DNA of 17,647 nucleotides from UMGS1696 sp964621165 (GTDB lineage: Bacteria > Bacillota > Clostridia > Oscillospirales > CAG-272). The first letter of the stretch is position 1. Each line of letters opens with the position of its first letter. The position numbers and the translations under genes are program-made. Below, one piece after another: positions 1 to 7,274 of this stretch. The notes beneath the pieces were generated by a model that saw nothing but the letters and a program-made list of their open reading frames with translations, did not search any database and was not told where the DNA came from. The stretch covers positions 1 to 17,647 of the forward strand of contig CAZULC010000025.1 of assembly GCA_964621165.1 (NCBI GenBank), written 5' to 3'.

Positions 1-842
1 ATATGGAGATTACGATATAACACTATACTGCATTGAGGGAAAAGAAGGCTGGACAGTTCCTGAGTGGACATACAGTGGAATAACATACAAAACTGCATAT
101 TTTGATCCAGACACACTTGACGTCAGTGTTGTGGCTGAAGGTACGACAGAAACAGGTATATCTTGGTCATTAGATATCAATGGTGTATTGACATTCAACG
201 GCACGGGAATTTTAGACGATTTACTTACTTCATATGATTATCCATTGTGGAATTATCGGCATTTGATTCAGAAAGTTGTCGTATCCGAAGGTATTACTGA
301 GATTAACGAAACATTTATGAATTTTGAAGCAATGCATACTGCTATTCTGCCGGATTCACTTTCGTCTATAGGTGATGATGCATTTTCAGGTTGTTATAAT
401 CTGAAAACGATAAATATTCCTGAGTTACATCAATAGGTAATAATGCATTTTTTAAGTGTTCTTCGTTGAAAGAATTAATTCTTCCCGATAATATTTTAAC
501 TATTGGTGAATGGGCGTTTGCAAATTGTGAAAAATTAGAATCTGTTTCATTACCAAAGGGTCTGACGAAAATCAGTGAATGGATGTTTTCAGGCTGCGAT
601 GCGTTGAAATCCATTATTATTCCCGAAAATGTTGTTCCTGTTGGCGAAGCAGCGTTCTATGACAGCAATGAGTTCAATGATGTTTATTTTAAGGGCGCTG
701 CTCCTTCCGAGTGGGGAGAGAGTGTATTCGGCTATAAAATAATCATATCCTATACTACATCACCGGAAAATCAGGCAGGACTTCGCCTACTTGGACAGCA
801 CCTGACGGAACGGTATACAACACTGCTGCATGGGAAGGATAA
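1..842 (+). pseudogene. Secreted BspA-type leucine-rich-repeat protein, 3' part, two frameshifts
   Basis: The gene is open at the left edge, so its start and signal peptide lie outside the window. Reading from base 2, the frame carries a motif like CIEGKEGWTVPEW, then a 'W-x-LD-x-NGVLTFNGTG' lead-in and LRR_5/BspA-type repeats with the pattern LP-x-x-L-x-x-IG-x-x-AF-x-x-C-x-x-L. At about 424-427 the frame ends in CAA TAG, while the next frame continues the repeat perfectly (TSIGNNAFFKCSSLKEL). A second shift at 780/781 moves to the third frame, which finishes with SPTWTAPDGTVYNTAAWEG and TAA at 840-842. That ending mirrors the GWTxPxW motif at the start of the window, so the protein seems to have two repeat blocks, each closed by this motif. 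Both shifts fit loss of 4 bases. LRR_5 proteins of this kind are cell-surface or secreted; the ligand is unknown. A terminator follows at 1037. Confidence 0.85.
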
Positions 843-1221
843 TGTTCATCTGAACTCAGGAGAGCACACGACAAATGATATATTTTCGAACATTTCGCCT
901 TAACTTGATCTTTCCATTTTTGTCAAGCATAATCATTGCCGAAAAGGCAAAGCCGCAATATCACAGAAATCCAGACAATATCATAACATGACTTAATATA
1001 TCATTCGCACAAATCGGCTGAAAATCAAAGAAAACCAGCGGGAATTCATATCGAGCTTCCGCAGATTTTTTATATACATAAGCCATACCATGCAATGAAG
1101 AAAAACATACCCACCCGGTAAAACCTGCTGTGCTAACTTCCGCATGTTTCTATATTACTCCTGCCCCTCATCCCATCTTCAATTATCTCATTTCTCCCCC
1201 AAAAAATTTTTCCCTCCCCTC
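843..1221. other. Intergenic region, no gene
   Basis: This AT-rich stretch lies between the LRR remnant and the TetR promoter. The second LRR frame runs open to 903, but that tail is an out-of-frame artefact of the second frameshift. Apart from the terminator at 1037-1071 I see no supported gene or RNA. Confidence 0.6.
1037..1071 (+). terminator. Rho-independent terminator after the LRR gene
   Basis: A hairpin with arms GCGGGAA and TTCCGC (one bulged G) and a loop of about 12 bases is followed by a T-rich run at 1065-1071. It lies 195 bases past the restored LRR stop and is the first clear terminator before the TetR promoter. Confidence 0.6.
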
Positions 1222-1250
1222 TTGACAAATCCGCTGGAATGAGGTATAAT
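1222..1250 (+). promoter_or_regulatory. Sigma-A promoter of the TetR gene
   Basis: Perfect -35 (TTGACA, 1222-1227) and perfect -10 (TATAAT, 1245-1250) hexamers are separated by 17 bases. The transcription start would fall near 1257, inside the first operator dyad, so a bound repressor would directly block initiation. Confidence 0.9.
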
Positions 1251-1277
1251 ATAGCAGTGCTATATAACATCGTTATA
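1250..1277 (+). promoter_or_regulatory. Two overlapping 15-bp operator dyads, probable TetR autoregulatory site
   Basis: TATAGCAGTGCTATA (1250-1264, perfect 7-1-7 inverted repeat) and TATAACATCGTTATA (1263-1277, perfect 6-3-6 inverted repeat) share two bases. They follow a common pattern TATA-R-CA-N-Y-G-Y-TATA, with centres 13 bp apart. They sit between the -10 element and the ribosome site (GGAGG, 1280-1284), the classic place for TetR-family autorepression. Binding by the adjacent regulator is inferred. Confidence 0.8.
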
Positions 1278-1291
1278 CCGGAGGAATACTT

Positions 1292-1900
1292 ATGTCTGGC
1301 TCTACCCTCGGGTTAATTCACGCCGCGGCTATGGCTGAGTTCATGGAAAAGGGATTCAAGTCCGCGTCTCTGCGGAATATCGTGAAAACCGCCGGAGTCA
1401 CAACGGGTGCGTTCTACGGCTACTACGACAGCAAGGAAGCCTTGTTTGAGGCACTGGTGGGGACGCAGTACAGCCATGTCATGGACAGCTACCGTCAGGC
1501 TCACGCGGATTTTGTCGCTCTGCCAACGGAAGAACAGCCTGTGCAGATGGGGAAAATCTCCGGCGGCTGCATGGAGGAAATGCTCGTCTATATGCAGGCT
1601 CACCGAGATGAAATGCACCTGATCCTGCTTCACTCCGACGGAACCCGCTTCTCCTCTATGATTGACGAAATGGTGGAAATCGAGCTTGAGGCTACCCATG
1701 AATACTACAAGGTCCTCGAACAGCTTGGCAGACCCGTGCCGGATATCGACGAAAAGCTTGAGCATATCCTCATCACTGGTATGTTCAACGCGTACTTCGA
1801 GATCATCATCCACGATATGCCGCAGGACGACGCACGTCTGTTTCTCCGCGAGCTGAACGATTTCTACACCGCCGGCTGGATGAAAATTATGGGGCAGTGA
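1292..1900 (+). CDS. TetR/AcrR-family transcriptional regulator
   Basis: This 202-residue protein has the length and layout of TetR/AcrR repressors. The N-terminal DNA-binding domain covers roughly residues 8-52, with the helix-turn-helix at about 26-46 (SLRNIVKTAGVTTGAFYGYY), including the family's hallmark recognition-helix ending G-x-FYxYY and the following D-S-KE-x-LF. The remaining 150 residues are helical and variable, as expected for the ligand-binding domain. The start is set by GGAGG 7 bases upstream of ATG and by the promoter and operators just before it. Two transporter genes follow on the same strand, so it probably represses itself and, by read-through, the ABC pair. The effector cannot be told from sequence. 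A long antisense frame through this gene is a shadow. Confidence 0.93.
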   Translation: MSGSTLGLIHAAAMAEFMEKGFKSASLRNIVKTAGVTTGAFYGYYDSKEALFEALVGTQYSHVMDSYRQAHADFVALPTEEQPVQMGKISGGCMEEMLVYMQAHRDEMHLILLHSDGTRFSSMIDEMVEIELEATHEYYKVLEQLGRPVPDIDEKLEHILITGMFNAYFEIIIHDMPQDDARLFLRELNDFYTAGWMKIMGQ

Positions 1901-1924
1901 CGCTCCGTAATTTTTTAGGCAAGA

Positions 1925-1940
1925 GTTAGCCTCAGCTAAC
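1925..1940. promoter_or_regulatory. Palindrome GTTAGC-N4-GCTAAC, possible operator upstream of the ABC pair
   Basis: A perfect 6-bp inverted repeat with a 4-base centre (CTCA) lies 25 bases after the TetR stop and about 145 bases before the first ABC gene. No T-run follows, so it is not a standard terminator. The halves GTTAG/CTAAC are those of DtxR/IdeR iron boxes, but here they are 6 bases apart rather than 1, so an iron-box reading is only a suggestion. It may be an operator for a metal-responsive regulator, which would fit the siderophore-type transporters downstream. Confidence 0.4.
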
Positions 1941-2086
1941 CAAATTCAACGGATAACCGAAGACCTGACGCCGCCCTGCTTCAAGACAGCTCTGTGGAAA
2001 CAATGCAAGACAATCCGCGGGGAATCCGAACCGCACATGGCTGAACGTCTTCTTTATCATATTTCACTTTAAAAGGAGGGATTAGC

Positions 2087-3856
2087 TTGAAGAAGCAATC
2101 GAATCTGAATCGGCTTTTGAGCTATGCCGGAAGGAGAAAAATCCTGACCTACCTCTCGTGGGTCCTGTCGGCGTTGAGCGCAATTGCCGCACTTGTGCCA
2201 TTCTGGTACATATGGAGAATACTGCGTGAGGTCATAGAGTACGCGCCGGACTTTGCAAACGCCGTACACATCACACAATACGGCTGGATGGCTGTGCTGA
2301 GTTCCGTTCTGTCCGTGATAATCTACATCGCCGGACTCATGTGCTCCCATCTTTCGGCTTTCCGCATCGCCACAAACATGCGAATCAGCCTGACCCACCA
2401 CATAGCCGCTCTTCCTCTTGGAAAAATCGAGCAGTTCGGGAGCGGCAAGCTTCGCCGTACCATATCCGAGACGACCGGAGCCGCCGAGACCTACCTCGCA
2501 CATCAGCTGCCGGACAAATGGAGAGCGATAGCCACAACCGTCGGGCTTCTTGCACTGCTTTTGATATTCGACTGGCGGCTGGGACTTTTAAGCCTGATTC
2601 CCGTAGCCCTTGGATTTGCCGTTATGACAAAGATGACGGGGAAGGACATGCAGGAGAAAATGACGGAATACCAGAACGCCCTGTCGGATATGTCAAACGA
2701 GGCGGTGGAGTACGTGCGGGGAATCCCAGTGGTGAAGACCTTCGGCCAGACCGTTTTTTCCTTCAAGAAGTTCAAGAAAACTATTGACAATTACGAAAAG
2801 TGGACGATTGCCTACACCATAAGCCTTCGCGGGCCCATGATTCTGTACACCCTTGCAATCAACAGCGTGTTTGCGTTTCTGATTCTCGGCGCGTTTGTCT
2901 TTTTCTCCGGCGGCGTGACGGACGAATTTCTTCTGAACCTGCTCTTCTACATCATCATAACCCCCGTGATTTCCCTGACCCTGACGAAAATCATGTACAT
3001 GAGCGAGAACGTGATGATTGTGGATGACGCTCTCGGCAGAATCGACAAGGTTCTCGAAACCGAGCCATTGAGCGAGCCTGAAAATTCTCATCTCCCGCGG
3101 GATTCGTCAGTGGAGCTGGAAAACGTCACCTTCAGCTACGACGGGGAGAAAAATGCCCTCAGCGGCGTCTCACTGAAAATCAACTCCGGCGAGACCGTGG
3201 CATTCGTGGGACCCTCAGGCGGCGGAAAAACCACCCTCGCCAGCCTTGTATCAAGATTCTTCGACCCGCAGCAGGGACGCGTGAAAATCGGCGGAGTTGA
3301 CGTGAAGAGTGTGGGCAAGCGGGATCTGGCGGACGCAGTCTCATTTGTTTTCCAAGACAGCCGGCTGATAAAGGGTACAATCCTCGACAATGTACGACTG
3401 GGCAGACCGTACGCCGATGAAAAAGAAGTCATGTCCGCGTTACGGGAGGCACAGTGCATGGACATCGTGGAGAAGTTTCCTGATGGCGTGAACACTGTAA
3501 TCGGCTCATCAGGCGTGTACCTGTCCGGCGGGGAACAGCAGAGAATCGCCATCGCGCGTGCGCTTTTGAAGGATTCGCCGATCATCATCCTTGACGAAGC
3601 CACGGCCTTTGCCGACCCGGACAACGAAGCGAAGGTTCAGCAGGCCTTTGACAGACTGGCTGAGGGCAGAACGGTCATCATGATCGCCCACCGCCTGTCG
3701 ACAGTTGCCAACGCGGACAAAATTTTCGTTTTGGACAACGGAAGCATATGTGAAAGCGGAAAATTCGACGAGCTTGTAGAGTCCGGCGGGCTGTTTTGCA
3801 AAATGTGGCGGGACTATCAGCGTTCCGTCAAATGGAAAGTAGCAAAGGAGGCGTGA
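2087..3856 (+). CDS. ABC transporter half, permease-ATPase fusion (IrtA/YbtP-like)
   Basis: This 589-residue half-transporter has an N-terminal six-helix exporter-type membrane domain (about residues 15-310) and a C-terminal ATPase. The ATPase shows Walker A GPSGGGKTT (375-383), Q-loop Q423, signature LSGGEQQR (479-486), Walker B IIILDE (499-504) with catalytic E504, and H-loop H535. The D-loop region reads ATAFADPDNE rather than the usual SALD; ATAFADP is a form I associate with the YbtP/YbtQ and IrtA/IrtB group, exporter-fold proteins that import ferric siderophores. Substrate is therefore inferred, and drug or peptide export remains possible. The start is an unusual TTG, chosen because AAAAGGAGGG (2071-2080) lies 6 bases upstream and no ATG fits. 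It should pair with the next gene, which begins 2 bases after its stop. Confidence 0.92.
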   Translation: MKKQSNLNRLLSYAGRRKILTYLSWVLSALSAIAALVPFWYIWRILREVIEYAPDFANAVHITQYGWMAVLSSVLSVIIYIAGLMCSHLSAFRIATNMRISLTHHIAALPLGKIEQFGSGKLRRTISETTGAAETYLAHQLPDKWRAIATTVGLLALLLIFDWRLGLLSLIPVALGFAVMTKMTGKDMQEKMTEYQNALSDMSNEAVEYVRGIPVVKTFGQTVFSFKKFKKTIDNYEKWTIAYTISLRGPMILYTLAINSVFAFLILGAFVFFSGGVTDEFLLNLLFYIIITPVISLTLTKIMYMSENVMIVDDALGRIDKVLETEPLSEPENSHLPRDSSVELENVTFSYDGEKNALSGVSLKINSGETVAFVGPSGGGKTTLASLVSRFFDPQQGRVKIGGVDVKSVGKRDLADAVSFVFQDSRLIKGTILDNVRLGRPYADEKEVMSALREAQCMDIVEKFPDGVNTVIGSSGVYLSGGEQQRIAIARALLKDSPIIILDEATAFADPDNEAKVQQAFDRLAEGRTVIMIAHRLSTVANADKIFVLDNGSICESGKFDELVESGGLFCKMWRDYQRSVKWKVAKEA

Positions 3857-3858
3857 TT

Positions 3859-5592
3859 ATGACTGAAAAATTAAAAAGAAGGTTCGCTCTGTCCGAAAAA
3901 GGCGCGGCGGACATGATAAAGGGAAGCGTTTTCTGCGCTTTGCAGAATATTGCGTTCATGTTTCCCGTTGGACTGCTGTACATGCTCGTCAGTGATATGC
4001 AGGCCGGCAGCCTGAGCCGAAGTAAAATTCCGCTTTACGTTGTTGGATGCCTGCTCTGCGCCGTTTTGATTGTTATTGCCACAAAATTCCAGTACGACGG
4101 GACGTACCTCGTCACATATGTGGAGTCGGGCGTGCGGCGAGTGAGCTTAGCGGAGAAGCTGAGGAAAATCCCGCTGTCGTTTTTCTCGAAAAAGGATTTG
4201 GCTGACCTGACCTCGGCAATCATGAACGACTGCGCCGTGCTTGAGTCAACCCAGTCCCACTTTGTCTCACCCCTAATCGGCTCGGTCATCTCAACGGTGA
4301 TAATAGCGGCCGCGTGCCTGATTTATGACTGGAGAATGGCTTTGTCGGCGCTGTGGGTTCTCCCCGTAGCGTTTGCCATAGTCGGATTTGCGGCCCGTGT
4401 TCAGCACGGACTTGCGAAAAAATCCTCTGCCGCGAAGATTGCCTGCGAGGACGGGATTCAGGAGTGCGTCGAAGCCATGAACGACCTGCGCTCAAACAAC
4501 GCCGAGGACAGATACCTTGCCGGACTGGACAAAAAAATCCGTGCGGTGGAGACGAGAGCCATAATATCCGAGTTCGGTACCGCAGCTTTTGTGGTGTCGG
4601 CCGGACTGATTCTCCGCCTTGGAATCGCCACGACAGCCCTGACCGGCTCATATCTGCTGATTAATGGACGGCTCGACATTTTCACGTTCTTCATGTTCCT
4701 GCTCGTTGTCTCCCGCCTTTATGACCCCCTCGAAGGCGCGCTACAGAATCTGGCGGCAATTATCGCCACGGACAGCAAAATCCGCCGCATGAACGAAATC
4801 ATGGATCACCCAATTCAGGAGGGGAGCGATACCTTGACAAACGTCGGCTGTGACATAACCTTCGACCACGTGGGATTTGCCTACAACGGCGGCGAAAACG
4901 TCCTCAGAGATGTATCTTTCACGGCACGTCAGGGTGAAGTCACGGCTCTTGTGGGACCCTCCGGCGGAGGGAAAACCACGGTGTCCCGTCTGGCGGCCCG
5001 CTTCTGGGATATCGACAAGGGTAAAATAACCGTCGGCGGCATGGATGTGTCAAAAATCGACCCGGAAAAGCTGATGTCGCTGTATTCAATTGTGTTCCAG
5101 GACGTGACTCTCTTCGACAACACCATAATGGAAAACATACGCATCGGCAGAATGGACGCTACGGATGAAGAAGTTCTTGCGGCTGCACACCTTGCCAATG
5201 TGGACGAGTTCGCGGAGAAGCTTCCTGACGGCTGGAGCAGCACAATCGGCGAAAACGGTTGTGAGCTGTCCGGAGGTGAGAGGCAGAGAATCTCGATCGC
5301 ACGTGCGTTTTTGAAGGACGCGCCCATAATCCTCCTCGACGAAGCCACCTCTTCCCTTGACGTGGAGAACGAGACCTCGATTCAGACGGCGCTGTCCCGA
5401 CTCATAAGAAACAAAACCGTGCTGGTAATCGCTCACAGAATGAGGACGGTTGCGGGAGCTGACAAAATCGTGTACCTTTCTGGCGGGGTTGTTGCGGAAC
5501 AGGGCAGTCCGGAGGAACTTTACGCGAAAAACGGCGAGTACGCCCGCTCGGTCAGACTGCAAAAGGAAGCCCAGAACTGGACCATCAGGTGA
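3859..5592 (+). CDS. ABC transporter half, permease-ATPase fusion (IrtB/YbtQ-like partner)
   Basis: This 577-residue partner half-transporter has a six-helix membrane domain (about residues 15-305) followed by an ATPase with Walker A GPSGGGKTT (366-374), Q414, signature LSGGERQR (470-477), Walker B IILLDE (490-495) with E495, D-loop SSLD and H526. Both halves keep all catalytic residues, so the heterodimer probably has two competent ATP sites, unlike many heterodimeric exporters with one degenerate site. The ATG at 3859 is preferred over an in-frame ATG at 3796: it has AAAGGAGG 7 bases upstream, inside the end of the first ABC gene, and starts 2 bases after that gene's stop, implying translational coupling. 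A terminator at 5666 closes the unit. Substrate inferred from the partner: siderophore-like compound, with efflux as the alternative. Confidence 0.92.
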   Translation: MTEKLKRRFALSEKGAADMIKGSVFCALQNIAFMFPVGLLYMLVSDMQAGSLSRSKIPLYVVGCLLCAVLIVIATKFQYDGTYLVTYVESGVRRVSLAEKLRKIPLSFFSKKDLADLTSAIMNDCAVLESTQSHFVSPLIGSVISTVIIAAACLIYDWRMALSALWVLPVAFAIVGFAARVQHGLAKKSSAAKIACEDGIQECVEAMNDLRSNNAEDRYLAGLDKKIRAVETRAIISEFGTAAFVVSAGLILRLGIATTALTGSYLLINGRLDIFTFFMFLLVVSRLYDPLEGALQNLAAIIATDSKIRRMNEIMDHPIQEGSDTLTNVGCDITFDHVGFAYNGGENVLRDVSFTARQGEVTALVGPSGGGKTTVSRLAARFWDIDKGKITVGGMDVSKIDPEKLMSLYSIVFQDVTLFDNTIMENIRIGRMDATDEEVLAAAHLANVDEFAEKLPDGWSSTIGENGCELSGGERQRISIARAFLKDAPIILLDEATSSLDVENETSIQTALSRLIRNKTVLVIAHRMRTVAGADKIVYLSGGVVAEQGSPEELYAKNGEYARSVRLQKEAQNWTIR

Positions 5593-5665
5593 TATAAGCC
5601 GGGTTAATCGGAATATACGGAAGCGATAATAAAATTCAATCAAATAGCGAAAATATAGTGGAGTT

Positions 5666-5718
5666 CCCCCGAAAGCATGGCATAAATCCTGCGTCGCACG
5701 CCATACCGGGGGATTTTT
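5666..5718 (+). terminator. Rho-independent terminator of the TetR-ABC unit
   Basis: Outer arms CCCCCG (5666-5671) and CGGGGG (5707-5712) plus inner arms ATGGC and GCCAT form an interrupted hairpin followed by five Ts at 5714-5718. It lies 73 bases after the second ABC stop. Confidence 0.75.
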
Positions 5719-5806
5719 CGCCTGAAAAAATCTTTGAACATACTGTGAAATGTATATGCTAAAATGACAAACCCCCACCAAAAAAACAGGAAATTCCCCA
5801 AAAATA

Positions 5807-5815
5807 TGGTATAAT
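5807..5815 (+). promoter_or_regulatory. Extended -10 promoter of the riboswitch leader
   Basis: TGGTATAAT is an extended -10 (TG-N-TATAAT). No good -35 lies 17 bases upstream, which is common for extended -10 promoters. It is about 115 bases upstream of the first c-di-GMP aptamer; the spacer 5820-5928 shows no gene. Confidence 0.6.
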
Positions 5816-5928
5816 ATAGATCTTGAACAGGAACGCGACACGGCGGCTCAGAAAGGATGAGTTCGCAGCGATTCCAATCGGCATGGTATCAAAATTTCTG
5901 CAATACAATAGAATAATTTCTTAATTGT

Positions 5929-6011
5929 GGCAAAACCGTTGAAAAACGGCGACGCAAAGCTATGGGGTCTAACGAGAACGAAAACGGTTCTTCATTGACA
6001 GCCCGGCCGCC
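5929..6011 (+). promoter_or_regulatory. Cyclic di-GMP-I riboswitch aptamer (GEMM-I), first of a tandem pair
   Basis: The segment starts GGCAAAACC, closes the first hairpin with a GAAA-type loop, then has the invariant GACGCAAAGC, followed by GGTCTAA and a 3' part ATTGACAGCCCGG that corresponds to the consensus AUGRUAGCYGG and pairs back to the start. These are the conserved core elements of GEMM-I aptamers, which bind c-di-GMP. It departs from the consensus at the 3' end (TTGACAGC, GCCGCC instead of TTACC), so affinity may differ from the second copy. A terminator-like hairpin follows at 6073. Confidence 0.88.
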
Positions 6012-6072
6012 TGCTTAATGAAGCTGATAGAGGATCGAACGATATAGGCTTATCCGCAATAGTTTGTGTGCG

Positions 6073-6114
6073 TCATTTATTCCAAAATTCTGGTGTAAAT
6101 GATGTTTTCTTTTT
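6073..6114 (+). terminator. Intrinsic terminator between the two riboswitches
   Basis: Arms TCATTTA (6073-6079) and TAAATGA (6096-6102), with an inner CCA/TGG pairing, are followed by GTTTTCTTTTTC-type T-rich sequence. It is placed where the expression platform of the first aptamer is expected. I did not find a clear alternative antiterminator pairing by eye. Confidence 0.6.
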
Positions 6115-6183
6115 CTCGCAGGAGCTAATTAAGCTTTAAAAATCAAAAGTTTAATTCCGAAATTTTAATCTAACTTTTATTTC

Positions 6184-6255
6184 GGCAAACCCGTCGAAAG
6201 GCGGTGACGCAAAGCTTGAGGTCTAAAGGCGCAAGCACATGATAGCTCGGTTACC
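6184..6255 (+). promoter_or_regulatory. Cyclic di-GMP-I riboswitch aptamer (GEMM-I), second of a tandem pair
   Basis: This is an almost textbook GEMM-I aptamer: GGCAAACC, a GAAA-capped first hairpin, GGTGACGCAAAGC, GGTCTAA, a GCAA-capped second hairpin, then ATGATAGC and GGTTACC. It lies 173 bases after the end of the first copy and 88 bases before the transglutaminase start. The 3' leader contains two further hairpins (TCACT/AGTGA, 6278-6302; AGCACTA/TAGTGCT, 6302-6322) that share bases and so could be mutually exclusive; they may be its expression platform. Confidence 0.93.
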
Positions 6256-6343
6256 TACTTTAATTTTTTAAGTTGAGTCACTCGATACCGGGTGATAAGT
6301 GAGCACTATATAATGTAGTGCTGATTATGAAAGTGTGGATTAT

Positions 6344-7032
6344 ATGTAAAACTTAATCAAATCTTTATTCGCAGCAGTTGTAACAGTTGTTATCATGAGC
6401 ACCTCTTCCGTTCTCGCAGACAGCCCTATCGAAGCAAGTTCCAGAAGGTTATCGACAATCACGACGCTACAGTTGACGTATCCGAGTTCAACATGACCTG
6501 CGACGAAATTATCGTCGCATACCTCGATTTCCTCGCACAGAGCCCTGAAAGCTTCTATGTTGAAAACACCGCAAAGGCTCTCGCAATTACCTACACAATG
6601 GACGCTAACACCGCCAACAAGCAGAACGCTGAAATCAACGCTGTTATGGCAAAGATCGCAGACGCTACAAACGGCATGTCCGCATCCGAAAAGGTTGAAT
6701 ACGTTCACGATTACCTCATCGCAAATGTTTCCTACGTTACAACCTACACCGCAAGATCCCTCCACGACGCACTCGTAAACGGTTCCGCTGTATGCGAAGG
6801 CTACACAAAAGCATTCCAGTTCATCATGGAATACCTCGGCGTAAGCTGCAAGACAGTTACCGGCAAGGCTATGAACCACGCTTGGAATGTTGTAGTAATC
6901 GACGGCGTTGAGTACCACGTAGACGTGACTTGGGACGACCCGATCGTAAACGGCGCGAACACCAACACAACTCCCACATACGATTTCTTCATGAAGACAA
7001 CATCCGAACTCAGCGAACACTATGGTTTCTGA
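6344..7032 (+). pseudogene. Secreted transglutaminase-like protein, stop at codon 2 and one frameshift
   Basis: A transglutaminase-like fold (cysteine protease relative) with an intact catalytic triad. The conserved part runs in one frame to the TGA at 7030: active-site Cys in NGSAVCEGYTKAF (codon 6793), His in AMNHAWNVV (codon 6877) and Asp in HVDVTWDDP (codon 6922). A signal peptide precedes it in a different frame (KNLIKSLFAAVVTVVIMSTSSVLADS, about 6350-6427), joined by a frameshift between about 6425 and 6440. The expected start ATG (6344) is followed directly by TAA, where AAA would give the normal MKNLIK. The ribosome site is also poor (GTGTGG). Tandem c-di-GMP riboswitches control the transcript, so the intact gene would be a c-di-GMP-regulated exported protein acting on surface or matrix peptides. 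An ATG at 6493 would give a 179-residue cytoplasmic product, but it has no ribosome site. Confidence 0.8.
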
Positions 7033-7100
7033 TAAATCCGGCACAATCGGAATGAAGCTAAATTAGATAAAATTAATAAAAATTGAGCTTGATATAAATC

Positions 7101-7151
7101 AAACCCAGAGTCGGGAATGGCAATGTTCATTCAGGCTTCGGGTTTATTTTT
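7101..7151 (+). terminator. Terminator after the transglutaminase
   Basis: Arms AAACCC (7101-7106) and GGGTTT (7140-7145), with partial inner pairing, are followed by ATTTTT. It stands 69 bases after the stop codon. Confidence 0.65.
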
Positions 7152-7208
7152 GACCTGTCCCAATAGAATTTTTCCACGCTCAGTTGAGTCCCGTCTCTTT
7201 TGCGGTTA

Positions 7209-7237
7209 TTGTAAAGCCGGCGATGCCGCAGTATAAT
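7209..7237 (+). promoter_or_regulatory. Promoter of the XRE regulator
   Basis: TTGTAA (7209-7214), a 17-base spacer and a perfect TATAAT (7232-7237). A GC-rich dyad (GCCGG/CGATGCCG) lies in the spacer. The start of transcription would be about 30 bases before the ATG. Confidence 0.75.
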
Positions 7238-7274
7238 ATAATCAGCAGCTGCGAATAAAATTTTTGGAGGACAT

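Noticed and set aside
843..903. C-terminal tail LNSGEHTTNDIFSNISP of the second LRR frame
   Set aside because: The homologous ending (SPTWTAPDGTVYNTAAWEG) lies in another frame and stops at 842, so bases 781-903 in this frame are read out of frame.
3796..3858. Upstream in-frame ATG for the second ABC gene
   Set aside because: It would overlap the first ABC gene by 60 bases and lacks a ribosome site; ATG at 3859 has AAAGGAGG.
5086..5841. 251-codon minus-strand frame over the end of the second ABC gene
   Set aside because: It covers the conserved ATPase motifs of the ABC gene and the downstream terminator; a shadow frame.
6340..7044. 234-codon frame antisense to the transglutaminase
   Set aside because: The plus strand carries the catalytic triad motifs in order. 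The antisense peptide is cysteine- and valine-rich without domain logic and has no ribosome site.
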